39,369 nucleotides of DNA, taken from the NCBI GenBank assembly GCA_021299455.1, contig JAJTGQ010000076.1, forward strand, positions 1 through 39,369, written 5' to 3'. Origin of the DNA: Flammeovirgaceae bacterium (lineage in GTDB: Bacteria; Bacteroidota; Bacteroidia; Cytophagales; Cyclobacteriaceae). Within the stretch, counting starts at the first letter, position 1. Each line of letters starts with the position of its first letter. Shown in pieces: positions 31,079-39,369 of the stretch. The translations under genes were made by a program, and so were the position numbers. The notes below the pieces were generated by a model. That model ran no database searches. It saw nothing but the letters and a program-made list of their open reading frames with translations, and was not told where the DNA came from.

Positions 31079-32320
31079 CTAATTTTTGAGCCACTTCTGG
31101 GGATCCAGGGCAGATGTGTTCTTAAAAATCATAAATCGAAGTTCTGAATAGCCTTCACTGTTGGATATTACTTTTCCTACCTCTGTATTCAAACTAACTC
31201 TTTGTCCCATCCTTACTGTTACATCTTTCAATCCGGCATAAATTGTAAAAAATTCTCCGTGGCTTATAATAACAGCCGTGCCAATTCCTGGGAAAAAGGA
31301 GACTTTCTTTACTTCACCATTGAATATGGCTCTCACAGGCTCGCCCTGTTTGGTTTGAATATTTATTCCATTATTCTCAATTTCTATTCCTTTAAGTGTT
31401 GGGTGCATTTGCCGTCCAAAGCGCTGCGAAACAAAACCACTAGCCGGCCACGGAAATTTCATTTTGTTTTCCTCAAAAGAAGCCGACAGGGCAATGGATG
31501 CATCAGCATCCTCTTCTTCTTTCACTTCTTCCGCTTTTTTATTTGCCTTTGCTTTTAACTCACGCAACCGCTTTGCCTCAGCTGCTGCGCGTTCCATTTC
31601 ATCTTTGATAATTCTAGCGATCAAATTATCGAGCTCAGCAATTGCTTTTTTAGTTTCTACTAAATCTCGTTTCAGTCTTTTCTCCTCTTTCTCAAGGCTG
31701 CGAACGAGCGTCTTCTTCTTCGTTTTTAACCCGGTCAGCTGTTTGCTCTCCTTTTCTTCCTCGGCCAACAACATTTCTTTCTCACTCTTTTTGATTTCGA
31801 TTAGCCGGATCTGTTCAGAGAGTATCTGTTGAACCTTTGCGATGGCCTCTGCTTGCTCATGCCGCGCCTTTCCGTATTGCTCCATGTGTTTCAACCTCAT
31901 CATTAATTGGTCGAACGACTTTGCTGAAAATAAAAAGGTGAGGCGGTCTACTTTGCCGCTCGCTTTCTGTGCAGCAAAAACCATAGCAGCATACTCTTCC
32001 TTCAGCTTGTCAACATCTTTTTCAAGAGCTCCAATGATTTCATTATTCTCACTGATGTCAAATTCCAAGAGTTCAACCTCAGATTGAATAGAGGTCATCA
32101 ATACTTCTTGCTGTTCTATTCGTTTATTTAGGGCACTCAGTTCACCAATAGAATTCTTTTTTTCAACGGTTGTCTCAGCGAGAATTTTTTCAGTTTCTCT
32201 AATTTTTGCAAGGTTCTCTTGTTTCTCCCGTTGCAGCTGCGATTTAGATTTTTGTGAAAAGGCAACTACAGCAAGCAGCAGAAATACAGCCAGCAGAAAG
32301 CATCTTCTACCTACGATCAT
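31079..32320 (-). CDS. EnvC-like murein hydrolase activator with degenerate LytM domain
   Basis: 413 residues: a signal peptide (about 1-23, ending AFSQ), a long coiled coil (about 25-250, very Lys/Glu rich), and a C-terminal M23/LytM domain (about 290-410). Metal-binding residues are largely lost. The HxGxD position reads NNGINI, and the last His of the HG-x-x-x-TxYxHL motif is Gly (HGEFFTIYAGL). So it is probably not a peptidase but an activator of cell-wall amidases at division, as known for EnvC. The frame opens at 32392, but ATG 32320 gives a clean signal peptide and only a 14-base overlap with the upstream lipoprotein gene. Confidence 0.85.
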   Translation of the reverse strand: MIVGRRCFLLAVFLLLAVVAFSQKSKSQLQREKQENLAKIRETEKILAETTVEKKNSIGELSALNKRIEQQEVLMTSIQSEVELLEFDISENNEIIGALEKDVDKLKEEYAAMVFAAQKASGKVDRLTFLFSAKSFDQLMMRLKHMEQYGKARHEQAEAIAKVQQILSEQIRLIEIKKSEKEMLLAEEEKESKQLTGLKTKKKTLVRSLEKEEKRLKRDLVETKKAIAELDNLIARIIKDEMERAAAEAKRLRELKAKANKKAEEVKEEEDADASIALSASFEENKMKFPWPASGFVSQRFGRQMHPTLKGIEIENNGINIQTKQGEPVRAIFNGEVKKVSFFPGIGTAVIISHGEFFTIYAGLKDVTVRMGQRVSLNTEVGKVISNSEGYSELRFMIFKNTSALDPQKWLKN

Positions 32321-33092
32321 ATCGCTTGGGGATGTTGAAAGGGAACCGAAGCTCTTTATCACCGACTTCCGCTTTGCTGTACTCGAAAACAATCGTGTTA
32401 TTCACCACACCTTTTTGTGTCTTGTAGAGCAGTTCGATAACTCCTTTGAAAGGGAAAAGCTTGTCGCCTACCGGCTGGAAATCAGAATAGTCGAGGCGTA
32501 TCATATTACCAGTACTCGTTTCTGACAATTCCACCAACTCCAATTTTTTTGATTCCTTATTGATCAGGTTTTTGATAGTAATCGATCCCTGTTTCTGATT
32601 CAGTCTGTTGTACTTTTCTTCCACATTGATCTCATCCGAAGCGCCTTTTGCCATAACAAGATTCCCGAGCATGGCGGATTGAATTACCTGAAAGTCGATT
32701 TTAAAATTAAAGCGCCTGGACAATTCCGGATAATCAAAAACGTAATACTCCTTATCCACCGTGCTGACAATGGTAATAGAATCTTTATTGATCAGTGCTT
32801 TCCCGCCCTGCACACCTATGACCGAAAAAGTCATCCAAATCACGCTATCTTTTCGTATGCGAATGTTCGCTTTTACCTCGCGCTCTTTCGTGTTGTCACG
32901 AAAATTTAAGCGCGCCTTCCCATGCAAATATTCAAAGTCAATTTCTTGTATTTCGATGGAGGCGGCCGGAGGAGGTAACGTTGGAACAATCTTTTTGCTA
33001 CATGCACCAACCAACAAGAGTATTACCAAATAACCAGAGTAACGATGCCCCTTGGCGAACCATGATCCAATTTGAAAGTTTTGCTTGAACAT
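32307..33092 (-). CDS. DUF4292 family lipoprotein
   Basis: 261 residues from ATG 33092, with a lipoprotein signal (LLLVGAC, Cys31) and a beta-rich LolA-like body typical of DUF4292: YLHGKARLNFRD, VKANIRIRKDSVIWMTFSVI, GVQGGKALINKDSI, YYVFDYPELSRRFNFKIDF, YSDFQPVGDKLFPF. Function is unknown; the similarity in form to LolA/LolB suggests lipid or lipoprotein handling but is unproven. An ATG at 33131 would overlap the preceding TPR gene by 35 bases and lengthen the signal, so 33092 is chosen. It overlaps the EnvC-like gene by 14 bases. Confidence 0.8.
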   Translation of the reverse strand: MFKQNFQIGSWFAKGHRYSGYLVILLLVGACSKKIVPTLPPPAASIEIQEIDFEYLHGKARLNFRDNTKEREVKANIRIRKDSVIWMTFSVIGVQGGKALINKDSITIVSTVDKEYYVFDYPELSRRFNFKIDFQVIQSAMLGNLVMAKGASDEINVEEKYNRLNQKQGSITIKNLINKESKKLELVELSETSTGNMIRLDYSDFQPVGDKLFPFKGVIELLYKTQKGVVNNTIVFEYSKAEVGDKELRFPFNIPKRYDRR

Positions 33093-33096
33093 GAAC

Positions 33097-34860
33097 TTAA
33101 TATATTTTCCTATTCGCAATTTTTTTGTCAATCATTTCATTGGAGCTATCTAATGATTTTGCCTTTCTCCACTGAAGCACGGCACCGTTGCTGTCGCCCA
33201 GTTGGAACAAGATATCACCATAGTGTTCAAAGTGAATAGCCGACCCATTACCTGTGTCTATTGCCTTCTCCATCACTTTTCGTGCTTCTTTATATTTGCC
33301 ACGCTGGTACAATACCCAAGCGTGCGTATCTAAATAGGCGGCATTGTCAGGCTGGTTTTTTATTAACTGAGTTGACATTTTTTCGGCTTTTTCTAAATCA
33401 ACCTTACGAAGCGACAAATAATAACTATAGTTATTCAATACAATATCATTCATTGGATTAATCGCAAGTGCCTCCTCATATGACCTTGCTGACTTGTCGT
33501 ATTCCTTTAATGCCTCATAGGCATCACCCAACATACTGTTCATTTCGGCTACGAGGTTTACATCCTTGGCTGCCAATTTTTTTGCTTGTTCCAAGGCAAC
33601 GGTGGCTTCGCGATACGACTTTTGTCTCAAGTGTGCATAACCGTTAAAGTAATAGACCATGGCTTGATTGGGAAACAACTCAAGTGCTTCTTCTGTGTGA
33701 ACGATGACACTATCAAATTGATTGGACTGTGTTTCGAGAAACAGAAGGTTTTGCCACGGCTCAAAGCTGCTCGCACCGCCTCGCACAGCCTTTAGATAAT
33801 GTTCTTTTGCTTTTTCATTTCTCTCCAACGTCAAAAAAAGATCTCCTCCCAGAACCTGCACTTCTGTTTCCGAAGGATAAGCTTGCTCTAATTTTGCAAA
33901 TAATGTCAGGGCAAAATCTTCTACGTCTTTATTCTGGACACCTCTACCTTTGTTCTGACTAATTTCAGCGCTATAAGTGCCTACCAATATCAATTTGCTT
34001 GACAATGGCGCCAACGGATCATCCAATAAGCCAATGACCAAATCTTTTGATTTTTTCTCTTGACCTATATCACGATACAACCCGCTCAGCACCATACGGG
34101 AACTGGGCGCTTCGGGATTATCTTTCAAAAAGTCCTCTACTTTAGTAATCGCTTTTGCTGTTTGCTTATTCTGATTTAATAGCTCGGCCAAGGCAAGTAT
34201 GTAACGCTCTTCGTCAGGAAAAACCTGCACCAATTTTTCGACCTCTCCAATGGCTTCCGCTACTTTGCCCTGATCAAAATAAATCCGTTGTTTTTGAAGT
34301 GACGAGACTTCGTTGATGCCCAATATGTTTTCGGCTCTGTCATACACCTTTAGTGCCTCTGCGTCCTTCTTATCAAACTGATAGATTGTCGCTAATTCGT
34401 ATAAGTACTCCTCCGTTTCGGGGACTTCTTTAATCATTGTTTCCAATGTTTCTGCAGACTTGGAGAACTGACCAAGGCTACTATAGAGGTTTGATGCCAG
34501 CAGGTAATAATATTTGTTTTTGTTGTCCAACTTTAAGGTGCGTTCAATATGGACAAGCGCACGCTTGAGATCTTCATCCTTGCTGCTTTTAGAGAGGACT
34601 TCTGCAAGTTTGTAAAAAATGGTCGGACTATTGGGATTTAATTCTGCGGCCCTTGAAAAATAGAGAAGCGCCTTAGAATAGTCTTCCAGAATGAAAAACT
34701 TCTCACCCTCAATAAACACGGCCTCGGCTTCACTTAGCCTTACAGAAGGAGAGTTTACCGTCTCCATTTTCTTTTTCCTTTCCCGCTGACCGTGCGAGGT
34801 AAAGTGGCAAACAGTGACAAGGAAGCTTAAAATGGCTAATTTCTCAAGAAAACGTGTCAA
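33097..34860 (-). CDS. Secreted tetratricopeptide repeat protein
   Basis: 587 residues from a TTG start at 34860; no ATG lies near and the TTG gives a signal peptide (about 1-25, ending HGQ). The body is an array of TPR units: AEAVFIEGEKFFILEDYSKA near 45, ALLYFSRAAELNPNSPTIFY, and further units to about residue 580. It is a likely periplasmic scaffold. The order flippase, TPR, DUF4292, EnvC-like on one strand with tight spacing suggests an operon. The specific client is unknown. Confidence 0.82.
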   Translation of the reverse strand: MTRFLEKLAILSFLVTVCHFTSHGQRERKKKMETVNSPSVRLSEAEAVFIEGEKFFILEDYSKALLYFSRAAELNPNSPTIFYKLAEVLSKSSKDEDLKRALVHIERTLKLDNKNKYYYLLASNLYSSLGQFSKSAETLETMIKEVPETEEYLYELATIYQFDKKDAEALKVYDRAENILGINEVSSLQKQRIYFDQGKVAEAIGEVEKLVQVFPDEERYILALAELLNQNKQTAKAITKVEDFLKDNPEAPSSRMVLSGLYRDIGQEKKSKDLVIGLLDDPLAPLSSKLILVGTYSAEISQNKGRGVQNKDVEDFALTLFAKLEQAYPSETEVQVLGGDLFLTLERNEKAKEHYLKAVRGGASSFEPWQNLLFLETQSNQFDSVIVHTEEALELFPNQAMVYYFNGYAHLRQKSYREATVALEQAKKLAAKDVNLVAEMNSMLGDAYEALKEYDKSARSYEEALAINPMNDIVLNNYSYYLSLRKVDLEKAEKMSTQLIKNQPDNAAYLDTHAWVLYQRGKYKEARKVMEKAIDTGNGSAIHFEHYGDILFQLGDSNGAVLQWRKAKSLDSSNEMIDKKIANRKIY

Positions 34861-34916
34861 TGGAATCTTACTCAGTTAGTTAATCTTCAAAATTAGTTGA
34901 TTTTACCGTTAACTCG

Positions 34917-36365
34917 TCAACGTTGATCAACTATTGCGCTTTTCAGTCCTCTGCGCTCAAGAAGGTAGATGGCACCTACAAAACAAATGATTACAAATCC
35001 ATGGAAAATTGAAGCGATCCATTGGTTGGGCAGGGTGATGGCCAGCACAGCATATGTAATTACTACGGTGCTAGCCAGATAAATGAAGCTTATCCCCATT
35101 CGGTAGGGAATTGGGAAATGCCTCTGGCCGAGAAAATAGCAACATCCCGCCATAAATGCATAACACAGCAGAGCCGCCCAACTGCTGCCGGTGTAACCCA
35201 TAATTGGGATTAACAAAAAATTTGCTCCAATCGTAAGCGCAGCACCGCCAACAGTAATCAGTGTGCCATAATAAGTTTTGTCGGTCAATTTGAACCACAC
35301 GCTGAAATTATAGTAAACGCCCAATAACAAATACGCCATTAAGAGAATAGGCACAATAGAAATCCCTGATCTGAAATCAGTACCAATCAACAATTGGAAA
35401 ATATCCAGATTGATGCTAATTCCTAAAAAGACAATGCAACCGACAATAACAAAGTAATGATTGACCTTAGCGAAGAGGGCTGGAGAATTCTTGTCGGCAG
35501 CTTGCGAAAAGAAAAAGGGCTCGGCTGCATAACGGAAGGCCTGAATACCAAGGTTCATAAGTACTGCGAACTTATAGCAGGCTCCGAAAACACCTACCGC
35601 AGCCTGATTTGAAATCGGTTTATAAAAATCTGTTGGTAGCCACCAATCCAGGGATAATCGCGAGAACATTTCGTTGGTCATGCCTGCCACGCCAGTAAGC
35701 ATAACGGGATAGGCATAATGCAGCATTTCAGGTGAAATCTTATTATCAAAAGCCGGCCGCCACGCCACAAGTGTTTTTAGAAAGTACAAAATGAAGAACG
35801 CATTGGCGATGAGGTTCGCCAGAAAGACATAACCAATATTGATTGACGGATCGTAGCTGACTTTCAAAAAATAAAGATTCAGGCCAAGTAAAATGAGAAC
35901 GTTAATAATTTTTGCAGCTGCAAATTGAAAAGCCTTCTTCTCTAATCGCAATCTGGCAAACGGAATCGCTACGAGCGCATCTGTAAGCATCACCAATGAG
36001 AGCCAGGTAATAAATTCCGGATGTGAGACGACACCCATGTAGGCAGCGATGGGGGAAGAAAATACGATAAACAAAAGCGTAAGAGGAATGCTAATAAGAA
36101 CGACACAAGTCTGCGCCAGATTAAAGATTCGTTTAGTGTTGGCGTTAGGCTTATTGGCAAATCTAAAAAAGGCGGTTTCCATGCCAAACATGAACACAAT
36201 ATTGACGAAGGCTACAAAGGCGTAAAGTTTCGTGACGGCTCCATATTCCGCCAATGAAAAAATGTTAGTGTGCGGAGTAAGCAAAAAGAAGTTCAGCATT
36301 CTGGGAAGAATACTGCCGAGGCCATAAAGGGCCGTCTCACCAGCCAGCGCTTTAAGTTTGGACAT
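34917..36365 (-). CDS. Oligosaccharide flippase family protein (Wzx/MurJ-like MOP superfamily)
   Basis: 482 residues with about 12-14 membrane helices. The N-terminal signature GETALYGLGSILPRMLNFFL followed by an AEYGAVTKLYAFVAF segment is characteristic of polysaccharide-type flippases. These export lipid-linked oligosaccharides across the inner membrane; the substrate cannot be told. An in-frame ATG at 36407 adds 14 residues; ATG 36365 begins MSKLKALAGETALYG as in relatives. It ends 57 bases before the TPR gene. Confidence 0.88.
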   Translation of the reverse strand: MSKLKALAGETALYGLGSILPRMLNFFLLTPHTNIFSLAEYGAVTKLYAFVAFVNIVFMFGMETAFFRFANKPNANTKRIFNLAQTCVVLISIPLTLLFIVFSSPIAAYMGVVSHPEFITWLSLVMLTDALVAIPFARLRLEKKAFQFAAAKIINVLILLGLNLYFLKVSYDPSINIGYVFLANLIANAFFILYFLKTLVAWRPAFDNKISPEMLHYAYPVMLTGVAGMTNEMFSRLSLDWWLPTDFYKPISNQAAVGVFGACYKFAVLMNLGIQAFRYAAEPFFFSQAADKNSPALFAKVNHYFVIVGCIVFLGISINLDIFQLLIGTDFRSGISIVPILLMAYLLLGVYYNFSVWFKLTDKTYYGTLITVGGAALTIGANFLLIPIMGYTGSSWAALLCYAFMAGCCYFLGQRHFPIPYRMGISFIYLASTVVITYAVLAITLPNQWIASIFHGFVIICFVGAIYLLERRGLKSAIVDQR

Positions 36366-36564
36366 AACTATGATAAAACAGCGTAAATATAGTGGTATCT
36401 CTTTCATTGGATAGTTTAAAGTGTTTATGAGGTTTACGCGAGGCTACGTCTTGCGGCTGACACCTTTGTTTTTCTTTACTTGACGCTTGCGAAAAATCGA
36501 TGAACAGCAATTTCGCAAAACGTGATTTTTTATGTAGATTGCTTACCCCACGAAAAAAGAATCC

Positions 36565-38286
36565 ATGAAAACACTCTTTAAACTGGCTTTTTGTGTCTTT
36601 GTCCCTTTTTTCGGATTTGCTCAGACCACTTATACATGGAACGGCACAACCAGCGACTGGCAACTCTCTACCAACTGGACGCCTAGTCGAACACCTGCTT
36701 CAAATGACATTCTTGTTTTTGATGCAACCGCAACTGTCAAAGCACTCACCAACATAGCTTCTCAATCAGTGGGCAGAATCCAGATAAGTGGCAGTTCCAC
36801 TTATTCTTTTGAGTCTCCTTCTAGTCAAGTCATTTCGCTCACGTCCACCACCGGAAATGCTTTTGAAATTCAGAACGGCTCGAGTTTATCTGTCGGTTCT
36901 TCCAGCTTCCCGCTGGGCATCACCCTGCCAGCGTCAGGTGCCGCAAGTGTAGGTGGTAAACTGAACTTGATCAATGGAAGTTTCTCTGTTGGAAACGGAA
37001 CTTTGATACTTCATACTGACCCCGCTCCACTAACCAGAGTTTCTGGCCAAGTGACTATGAGTAGTGGATCTATTTTGCAATTTGGCATAAGCGGTGTCGC
37101 AGAGACTACCGCAAGAATTGTACTGCCGTCCCCCATTTTTTCCGGATCGCTTAGCATTGCATCTATCGTTGTAAACCGGGCGAATGGCGCTGAGTTAAAT
37201 AACCAAGTGATTAATTTATCAAGCGGTATTACCTTCACGCGTGGTGATTTGGTTGTGCCTAACAGTGGTACTCTTATTTTCGGAACCTCTGCCACCGATC
37301 CGGCTCTATCAGAATCTTCTAATAGCAAAATTGTGGGCTATGCCGAAATGCTTTCAAGAGTAATCTCTACTGGTGCCATAGATTTTCTGGGCTTTCAGAT
37401 GGCTGGAGGGACAGACAATCTTAATAACATCGTGATCAAGAGAAGAACGGGGACCCCAGCAGTGTTCAATGCCATTCCGAGCATTGCAGTCTATTGGACA
37501 ATTTCTACGGGGTTTGAACCCATTTCGGGCAGAGCCATCAATTTCAAATGGCTTAGCTCCTTTGATGGTATCTACAACTCTACTATTCAATTCAGAACCT
37601 TTATTAACAATGGCGCCCCCGGTTGGAACGAATTGCCACCACAGCAACTTCTTGCATCGAGCGGTGACCCACGAATATCACAGTCGGTTAATACCACTTT
37701 GTTCGGGAATCATGATTTGACGCTAACTGATCAAAGTGCCACATTGCCAGTCGAGCTTACCTCCTTCAAGGTGATGGCATCTGCTACGCACATCAAGCTA
37801 GTCTGGCAAACCAGCTCTGAAAAAAATAACGAATCGTTTTTTGTGGAAAAGCTGGGACGCGACAATTTGTTTCGAACTATCGGGAAACTGCCTGGTGCCG
37901 GTACCACCTTAGTGCGCCACAACTATTCATTCGAAGATGAAAAACCATTTGTGGGTGACAACTACTATCGCCTCAAACAAGTGGATATCGATGGCGCCTT
38001 CTCTTACTCAAAGGTTGTTTCCACGTTCTTTGATGGACGATCAATTAGCGGGCACGCTGTTTACCCAAACCCAGCCGATGGAATGGTCATTTATTTTGAG
38101 AATATAGAAGAGGAATTTGATGCGTATATTAGTGACTTTTCAGGCACCAGTCTATTCCAATTCAGTCTATCCTCTGAACACCCATTTGTTGATCTCAGCG
38201 AACTTAAGTTAAAGAGTGGGCTCTACCTTATTCAAATACGTGATAAGAAAGGTAGCAGCAGTTTTCAAAGATTAGTGGTTAAATAA
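36565..38286 (+). CDS. Secreted protein with T9SS type A sorting domain
   Basis: 573 residues. A signal peptide (1-20, ending FAQ) is followed by a beta-helix-like region rich in Ser, Gly and Asn (WNGTTSDWQLSTNWTPSRTP starts it). A Bacteroidota-type LPVELTSFKV segment opens a fibronectin-III-like domain near residue 394. The C-terminal part (about 500-573) is a T9SS type A sorting domain: YPNPADGMVIYF, an ISDFSGT stretch, and a final SGLYLIQIRD and QRLVVK. The mature protein is probably exported by the type IX system and anchored or released at the surface. No enzymatic motif is visible. It is convergent with the threonine dehydrogenase gene, with a 4-base gap. Confidence 0.88.
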   Translation: MKTLFKLAFCVFVPFFGFAQTTYTWNGTTSDWQLSTNWTPSRTPASNDILVFDATATVKALTNIASQSVGRIQISGSSTYSFESPSSQVISLTSTTGNAFEIQNGSSLSVGSSSFPLGITLPASGAASVGGKLNLINGSFSVGNGTLILHTDPAPLTRVSGQVTMSSGSILQFGISGVAETTARIVLPSPIFSGSLSIASIVVNRANGAELNNQVINLSSGITFTRGDLVVPNSGTLIFGTSATDPALSESSNSKIVGYAEMLSRVISTGAIDFLGFQMAGGTDNLNNIVIKRRTGTPAVFNAIPSIAVYWTISTGFEPISGRAINFKWLSSFDGIYNSTIQFRTFINNGAPGWNELPPQQLLASSGDPRISQSVNTTLFGNHDLTLTDQSATLPVELTSFKVMASATHIKLVWQTSSEKNNESFFVEKLGRDNLFRTIGKLPGAGTTLVRHNYSFEDEKPFVGDNYYRLKQVDIDGAFSYSKVVSTFFDGRSISGHAVYPNPADGMVIYFENIEEEFDAYISDFSGTSLFQFSLSSEHPFVDLSELKLKSGLYLIQIRDKKGSSSFQRLVVK

Positions 38287-38290
38287 GAAT

Positions 38291-39238
38291 TCAAGGGGTT
38301 CTTTCAAGGTTCTTCAATATCTCCTCTGTCATCTCCTCAAGACCGAATTGATGCTTCCATCCCCAATCTTGTCGAGCAGCAGAATCGTCCATTGATTTAG
38401 GCCATGAATCTGCGATCGCTTGCCTAAAATCGGGTTTGTAAGAAATCGAAAATTCGGGAATATGTTTTTTAATGGTAGAGGCGATCTGTGCTGGGCAAAA
38501 ACTCATTGCTCCGATATTGTAACTGGTGCGTACCTTCACTCTTTCGGCAGGTGCTTCCATCAAATCAATCGTGGCCTTCACAGCATCATCCATATACATC
38601 ATGGGAAGGTACGTATCAGCAGCTAAAAAACATTCGTATTTTTTTTCCTTCAACGCTTTGAAGTAAATGTCGACTGCATAATCTGTAGTACCTCCTCCGG
38701 GGGGTGTTTTATATCCAATCAACCCCGGATACCGGAGACTTCTTACATCTACACCGTAACGCCTGAAATAATACTCACACCAAAGTTCACCAGCCAATTT
38801 AGTAATCCCATAGACGGTAGTTGGGTCCATGATCGTGTCTTGCGGAGTATTTTGTTTAGGGGTTGTTGGGCCAAAGGCTGCAATGGAACTGGGCCAATAC
38901 ACTTTGTGAAGTTTAAGTTCATGTGCCGCTTCTAACACAAACAATAGACTCTCCATGTTTAGCTTCCAGGCCCAGCGCGGATCCTTCTCGCCTGTTGCCG
39001 ACAGCAAAGCTGCCAAGTGATACACTTGCGTTATCTCGTTTTTTTTTAATAGTTCGAAAAGCTTGTCACGTTGCATCACGTCAAACTTCTCATAAGGTCC
39101 TTCTTTCAAAATGCCTTGAGCATCTTTAATATCGGATGCTATGACATTTTCCTGACCATAAATTCGCCAAAGACCCTGCGTGAGCTCTGAGCCCAGTTGG
39201 CCACCAGCACCTATCAATAAAACCTTTGTTTTTTTCAT
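38291..39238 (-). CDS. tdh: SDR-type L-threonine 3-dehydrogenase
   Basis: 315 residues. The N-terminal NAD-binding motif is GAGGQLG (10-16). HLAALLSATGEKDP, the catalytic PSSIAAFGP (Ser118), TVYGITK (Y143, K147) and the subfamily-defining PGLIGYKTPPGGGTTDYAVD follow. That last segment separates this short-chain form from ordinary UDP-sugar epimerases. The enzyme oxidises L-threonine to 2-amino-3-oxobutyrate, normally cleaved by glycine C-acetyltransferase (kbl), not seen here. ATG 39238 starts MKKTKVLLIG; an in-frame start at 39277 adds 13 basic residues and overlaps the next gene. Confidence 0.9.
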   Translation of the reverse strand: MKKTKVLLIGAGGQLGSELTQGLWRIYGQENVIASDIKDAQGILKEGPYEKFDVMQRDKLFELLKKNEITQVYHLAALLSATGEKDPRWAWKLNMESLLFVLEAAHELKLHKVYWPSSIAAFGPTTPKQNTPQDTIMDPTTVYGITKLAGELWCEYYFRRYGVDVRSLRYPGLIGYKTPPGGGTTDYAVDIYFKALKEKKYECFLAADTYLPMMYMDDAVKATIDLMEAPAERVKVRTSYNIGAMSFCPAQIASTIKKHIPEFSISYKPDFRQAIADSWPKSMDDSAARQDWGWKHQFGLEEMTEEILKNLERTP

Positions 39239-39273
39239 GTGTATTTCTTTGTTTTGATTTTTTCGTTTTCGGT

Positions 39274-39369
39274 TCAATTTGTTATGGTTCTGACGTAGTC
39301 TCCCTTACCCAAAGTGGGTTCGGTATTGATTTCAATAATAATAACAGTGTTAAGAGAGTAAATTTTCAT
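39274..39369 (-). CDS. C-terminal end of a gene entering from the right edge (partial)
   Basis: On the minus strand a frame is open from the window edge to TGA at 39276-39274, reading SLNTVIIIEINTEP and LGKGDYVRTITN at its end. The last three bases of the window happen to form an ATG on this strand, so it could also be a 31-codon ORF, but a longer gene running in from the right seems more likely. The sequence is not recognised. Confidence 0.3.
   Translation of the reverse strand: MKIYSLNTVIIIEINTEPTLGKGDYVRTITN

Noticed and set aside
31464-32087. Plus-strand Ser/Phe-rich ORFs
   Set aside because: They are antisense to the Lys/Glu coiled coil of the EnvC-like protein.

Overview
The window looks like a chromosomal segment of a Bacteroidota bacterium, most likely Cytophagales or a close relative. 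Four things support this. Several genes are preceded by the Bacteroidota -7 promoter box TAnnTTTG. A secreted protein ends in a type IX secretion (T9SS) type A sorting domain. The gene families are typical of the phylum (DUF4292 lipoprotein, Lnb/DUF4105, SDR-type threonine dehydrogenase, CHASE2/FecR pair). Finally, coaX, an outer-membrane barrel, a TPR protein, lptC, a CNNM/CBS protein and a PpiD-like foldase lie in one strand-consistent block. Shine-Dalgarno sequences are mostly absent, and several starts sit only a few bases after a -7 box.

Layout. 1-215: tandem copies of a class II (probably Leu) tRNA 3' end. 421-6648: a very large secreted fibre/adhesin-like repeat protein closed by a strong terminator. 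6650-8820: an accessory islet with many hairpins, a 260-bp-period direct repeat, a GIY-YIG nuclease gene broken by one amber codon, and a BrnT-type toxin-antitoxin pair with two palindromic operator-like sites. 8833-10900 (minus): glutamate-dehydrogenase-family gene and truA. 11024-18998 (plus): coaX, outer-membrane barrel, TPR protein, lptC, small membrane protein, CNNM/CBS protein and PpiD-like foldase. 19058-22042 (plus): DUF493, pterin carbinolamine dehydratase, rsmI, a membrane protein resembling Lnt without its catalytic domain, and an inositol-monophosphatase-family enzyme. 22047-22261 (minus): the 3' stump of an ABC permease with its terminator, followed by a 52-residue Cys-rich membrane protein and a convergent radical SAM/SPASM gene. 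23564-24727: an Lnb-family protein. 24773-27041 (minus): CHASE2 and FecR/TPR pair. 27099-30981: MeaB-type GTPase and ClpB. 31079-36365 (minus): flippase, TPR, DUF4292 lipoprotein and EnvC-like cluster. 36565-38286: T9SS cargo. 38291-39238 (minus): L-threonine dehydrogenase, then a gene entering from the right edge.

Envelope biogenesis dominates. LptC serves LPS export, PpiD and the TPR proteins serve periplasmic folding, the EnvC-like protein probably activates amidases, a flippase moves polysaccharide precursors, and two proteins relate to lipoprotein N-acylation. The most unusual items are the nitrilase-less Lnt-like protein in the same window as an Lnb-family protein, the repeat islet around the broken GIY-YIG gene, the BrnT operon with paired TTTGTTWACAAA sites, and the fossil permease end. 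Everything here was read by eye; no database search or folding was run.
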